Of a stretch of 64,000 nt of DNA, positions 61,445-64,000 are shown piece by piece; position 1 is the stretch's first letter, and the number at the start of each line of letters is the position of its first letter. The DNA is taken from assembly GCA_041675505.1 (NCBI GenBank), contig JBAYTR010000001.1, positions 62,001-126,000 of the forward strand, given 5' to 3'. Made by a program: the position numbers and the translations under genes. This stretch comes from JAGPCK01 sp041675505 (GTDB lineage Bacteria > Bacteroidota > Bacteroidia > UKL13-3). The notes below the pieces were generated by a model. It was not told where the DNA came from and did not search any database. It saw only the letters and a program-made list of their open reading frames with translations.

Positions 61445-61984
61445 CTATTCTTTTTCTACTTGTATAAAGTTCAACTCTAAAGGTGTTCTTCTTCCGAAGA
61501 TTTTAACCATCACCTTCAATTTTTTCTTGTCTTCGTGTACTTCTTCAATTACACCGCTGAAACCACTGAAAGGACCATCGTTTACTTTCACTGTTTCGCC
61601 TACTATAAAAGGTTCTGTAATGCTTTCGCCTTGTTCGGCTATTTCATCTACCTTTCCTAATATGCGGTTAACTTCCGACATACGCAGGGGCGAAGGATGA
61701 TCCTTACCTCCTAAGAAACCAACTACACCGTTCACACTGCTGATAGTATGAGTTACCTCTCCTACCAGTTCACCCTGAACTAAAATGTACCCCGGGAAAT
61801 AGCTTCTTTCCTTCGAAGTTTTTTTACCATTTTTAATCTGGTAAACTTTCTCCATAGGTATCAATATCTGCGGCACGTGGTGCATCAGTCCGGCTCGGGT
61901 AAGTTCAGCTTCAATATGAGCTTTCACTTTTTTCTCCTGACCACTGATGGCCCGTACTACATACCATTTTAATTCCTGCGACAT
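61445..61984 (-). CDS. nusG: Transcription termination/antitermination factor NusG
   Basis: NusG (179 residues) couples RNA polymerase to the ribosome or Rho. The NGN domain has LKWYVVRAISGQEKKVKAHI (about 5-24) and RSYFPGYILVQ; the KOW domain at the end has VKVNDGPFSGFSGVIEEV (about 133-150) and FGRRTPLELNF. Full length. Confidence 0.98.
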   Translation of the reverse strand: MSQELKWYVVRAISGQEKKVKAHIEAELTRAGLMHHVPQILIPMEKVYQIKNGKKTSKERSYFPGYILVQGELVGEVTHTISSVNGVVGFLGGKDHPSPLRMSEVNRILGKVDEIAEQGESITEPFIVGETVKVNDGPFSGFSGVIEEVHEDKKKLKVMVKIFGRRTPLELNFIQVEKE

Positions 61985-62005
61985 CCTGTTTATGCTTGAT
62001 TAAAT

Positions 62006-62203
62006 CTAGCCTTCAAATAGTTTATAGAAAACACCTAATCCAAAACTGCTTACCAAGTCAATCAGATAAATAATAATGGCAAAAATTATTGATGCCACCA
62101 TTACTATAAGCGTGCTGCTTTGCAACTCGTCCCAAGTAGGCCATGACACTTTGGTCATCAACTCTTCTGTGGTGCTTTTAAAGTAGTTAATTAGTTTTTC
62201 CAT
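62006..62203 (-). CDS. secE: Preprotein translocase subunit SecE
   Basis: SecE (65 residues) clamps SecY. ATG 62203 begins EKLINYFKSTTEELMTKVSWPTWDEL; the KVSWPTWDEL segment and the single membrane helix (about 33-56, VMVASIIFAIIIYLIDLV) are typical. The frame is open further upstream but that part overlaps tRNA-Trp. It is the short, single-helix form. Confidence 0.95.
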   Translation of the reverse strand: MEKLINYFKSTTEELMTKVSWPTWDELQSSTLIVMVASIIFAIIIYLIDLVSSFGLGVFYKLFEG

Positions 62204-62218
62204 TTCTATTTTTCTATG

Positions 62219-62289
62219 CACGGGTGCCTGGGCTCGAACCAAGATCAACGGTTTTGGAGACCGCTATTCTACCATTGAACTACACCCGT
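62219..62289 (-). tRNA. tRNA-Trp (anticodon CCA)
   Basis: Cloverleaf from ACGGGTG to CACCCGT plus G. Anticodon loop CTCCAAA in a GCGGT/ACCGT stem region carries CCA. No CCA end is encoded. It lies between tuf and secE, the conserved Bacteroidota place. Confidence 0.95.
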
Positions 62290-62305
62290 TTATGCCTTTG
62301 TATAA

Positions 62306-63493
62306 TTACTTCAGGATTTCTGTAACCTGTCCTGCACCGATGGTACGTCCACCTTCACGGATAGCGAAACGAAGACCTTTTTCCATGGCAATAGGAGCGA
62401 TTAATTTCACAGTGATAGTTGTGTTATCACCGGGCATAATCATTTCCATTCCTTCAGGAAGTACAGTTTCTCCTGTTACGTCTGTTGTACGGAAGTAGAA
62501 CTGAGGACGGTATTTGTTGAAGAATGGAGTGTGACGTCCGCCTTCTTCTTTTGACAATACGTATACTTCAGCTTTGAATTCAGTGTGAGGAGTTACTGAA
62601 CCCGGCTTACAGATAACCATACCTCTGCGGATATCGTTTTTCTCTACACCACGTAACAATAAACCTGCGTTATCACCTGCTTCACCTCTGTCAAGCAACT
62701 TACGGAACATTTCTACTCCGGTACAAGTTGAGGTCATTTTTTCAGCGCCAAGACCGATAATTTCAACCGGATCTCCAACGTTGATAACACCACGCTCAAT
62801 ACGTCCTGTAGCAACGGTACCACGACCGGTGATAGAGAATACGTCTTCAACAGGCATAAGGAATGGAAGTTCAACAGCACGTGGAGGAATTGGAATGTAA
62901 GTATCTACTGCATTCATCAAATCCATGATTTTTTCTACCCACTTAGCGTCTCCGTTCAAACCACCCAAGGCAGAACCTTGAATAATCGGAATTTCATCAC
63001 CAGGGAAATCATATTTATTCAGAAGTTCTCTGATTTCCATTTCAACGATCTCTAATAATTCAGGATCGTCAACCATGTCAACTTTGTTCATGAAAACAAC
63101 AATACGTGGAACACCAACCTGACGAGCAAGAAGGATGTGCTCACGTGTTTGCGGCATAGGACCGTCTGTAGCAGCCACCACAAGGATAGCTCCGTCCATT
63201 TGCGCAGCACCTGTAACCATGTTTTTCACATAATCCGCGTGACCTGGACAGTCAACGTGTGCATAGTGACGGTTAGCTGTTTGGTACTCTACGTGTGCAG
63301 TGTTAATTGTAATACCGCGTTCTCTTTCTTCAGGAGCTGAGTCGATTGAATCAAATGAACGTGCTTCTGACAAGCCTTTTTCTGCCAATACTTTGGTAAT
63401 AGCGGCAGTAAGGGTTGTTTTACCGTGGTCAACGTGACCAATTGTTCCGATGTTCACGTGGGGTTTGGAACGGTCGAAATTTTCTTTTGCCAT
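62306..63493 (-). CDS. tuf: Elongation factor Tu
   Basis: EF-Tu (395 residues) carries aminoacyl-tRNA to the ribosome. GTP-binding motifs: GHVDHGKTTL (19-28), DCPGHADYVKNM (about 80-91) and MNKVDMVDD (about 134-142). RGITINTAHVEYQT is the switch I effector loop. This is the only tuf copy in the window and is not part of the str operon; it is linked to tRNA genes instead. Full length. Confidence 0.98.
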   Translation of the reverse strand: MAKENFDRSKPHVNIGTIGHVDHGKTTLTAAITKVLAEKGLSEARSFDSIDSAPEERERGITINTAHVEYQTANRHYAHVDCPGHADYVKNMVTGAAQMDGAILVVAATDGPMPQTREHILLARQVGVPRIVVFMNKVDMVDDPELLEIVEMEIRELLNKYDFPGDEIPIIQGSALGGLNGDAKWVEKIMDLMNAVDTYIPIPPRAVELPFLMPVEDVFSITGRGTVATGRIERGVINVGDPVEIIGLGAEKMTSTCTGVEMFRKLLDRGEAGDNAGLLLRGVEKNDIRRGMVICKPGSVTPHTEFKAEVYVLSKEEGGRHTPFFNKYRPQFYFRTTDVTGETVLPEGMEMIMPGDNTTITVKLIAPIAMEKGLRFAIREGGRTIGAGQVTEILK

Positions 63494-63544
63494 AATTATC
63501 TGTTGTTTGAGTTGTTATATTTTTTCTAATCTTTTACTTACGCC

Positions 63545-63572
63545 AAAAGCGGGCTATACCCGCATTTTTTTT
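63545..63572. other. Hairpin in the tRNA-Thr to tuf gap
   Basis: GCGGG pairs with CCCGC around CTATA. On the minus strand four T follow; on the plus strand eight T follow. It may end or process transcripts from the tRNA cluster before tuf. The gap 63494-63728 otherwise shows only a weak TAACTTTT box (63646-63653, minus strand) as a possible tuf promoter. Confidence 0.55.
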
Positions 63573-63728
63573 GCCTGCCCTGTTTTACCGGGGCCTGCTG
63601 TTTTATTTTGAGTTTCATTAATTCTGCATTAATAAACCCCTCTGTAAAAGTTACACATTTTCAATATTCAATGCATAACTACTACTCTCCTTCACCTCTT
63701 GTTCAATTTCTCTGCTTCCCTTCTTTTG

Positions 63729-63800
<72 letters not shown>

Positions 63801-63848
63801 CTTTTCGGATCAGAACCTAAGGCCGAACCTGCTGTTCCTGTCCACTTG

Positions 63849-63921
63849 AGCGGGAGACCGGGCTCGAACCGGCCACCTATAGCTTGGAAGGCTATCGCTC
63901 TACCAAATGAGCTACTCCCGC
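63849..63921 (-). tRNA. tRNA-Gly (anticodon TCC)
   Basis: Acceptor GCGGGAG with CTCCCGC; anticodon stem ATAGC/GCTAT enclosing CTTCCAA gives anticodon TCC. No encoded CCA. 48 nt from tRNA-Thr. Confidence 0.95.
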
Positions 63922-63966
63922 TTGTTTGAAAACCAATGTACCGTTACCGGTATACTTTTTTTCGGT

Positions 63967-64000
63967 TGGTGGGGAGAGAAGGATTCGAACCTTCGTAGCT
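63967..64000 (-). tRNA. 3' end of a tRNA, probably tRNA-Tyr (cut by window edge)
   Basis: The minus strand shows T-arm GAAGG-TTCGAAT-CCTTC, acceptor 3' half TCTCCCC, discriminator A and then CCA. The anticodon is outside the window. Tyr is inferred from the acceptor (GGGGAGA expected), from an apparently long variable region, and from the conserved order Thr-Tyr-Gly-Thr-tuf. Confidence 0.75.

Noticed and set aside
62204..62248. Upstream extension of secE (MILVRAQAPVHRKI)
   Set aside because: The extra codons are translated from the tRNA-Trp gene, so ATG 62203 is the real start.

Overview
The window reads as chromosomal DNA of a Bacteroidota bacterium, probably from a free-living lineage near Flavobacteriales or Chitinophagales; the family cannot be fixed from sequence alone. 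The grounds are several proteins with type IX secretion (T9SS) C-terminal sorting domains and a PorZ homologue, Bacteroidota -7 promoter boxes (TAnnTTTG) ahead of many genes, weak use of Shine-Dalgarno sites, zinc-free forms of S14 and L36, and the gene orders rplQ-carA-eno-divIC and tRNAs-tuf-tRNA-Trp-secE-nusG-rplKAJL-rpoBC.

Layout. 1-838: 5' part of ileS (minus strand). 941-4419: an OmpA-like secreted protein, a DUF433 antitoxin with a decayed DUF5615 toxin, and an RND/MMPL-type transporter. 4532-9413: porZ, a GT39-type membrane glycosyltransferase and recO, tightly packed. 9476-19484: a T9SS-sorted protein, rmuC with an MFS transporter, an unknown secreted protein, a three-gene cassette built on an exported YidD-like protein, and a YCF48/BNR-repeat protein. 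19680-36651: one continuous str-S10-spc-alpha superoperon of 32 genes (rpsL to rplQ) ended by a strong terminator. 36878-41519: a lipoprotein plus a 1361-residue T9SS-sorted esterase-like/beta-helix protein, bracketed by two nearly identical copies of that terminator. 41646-46087: carA, eno, an MBL-fold hydrolase and divIC/ftsB. 46186-50971: accessory secreted and envelope genes, a chromate transporter and a DUF3467 protein. 51076-63493 (minus strand): rpoC, rpoB, rplL, rplJ, rplA, rplK, nusG, secE, tRNA-Trp and tuf. 63729-64000: tRNA-Thr, tRNA-Gly and a cut-off tRNA, probably tRNA-Tyr.

How the genes work together. Most of the window is core information processing: both large ribosomal protein clusters, RNA polymerase core subunits, elongation factors, the Sec channel (secY, secE) and NusG. 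The rest is mostly envelope biology. PorZ and the glycosyltransferase fit T9SS cargo anchoring to surface polysaccharide, and several T9SS cargo proteins are encoded nearby. The exported YidD cassette has no function I can name and is the best candidate for something undescribed. No CRISPR array, prophage, insertion sequence or replication origin was seen. No stretch over 300 bases lacks a gene; the longest gaps (36652-36877, 63494-63728, 19485-19679) hold terminators, hairpins and promoters.
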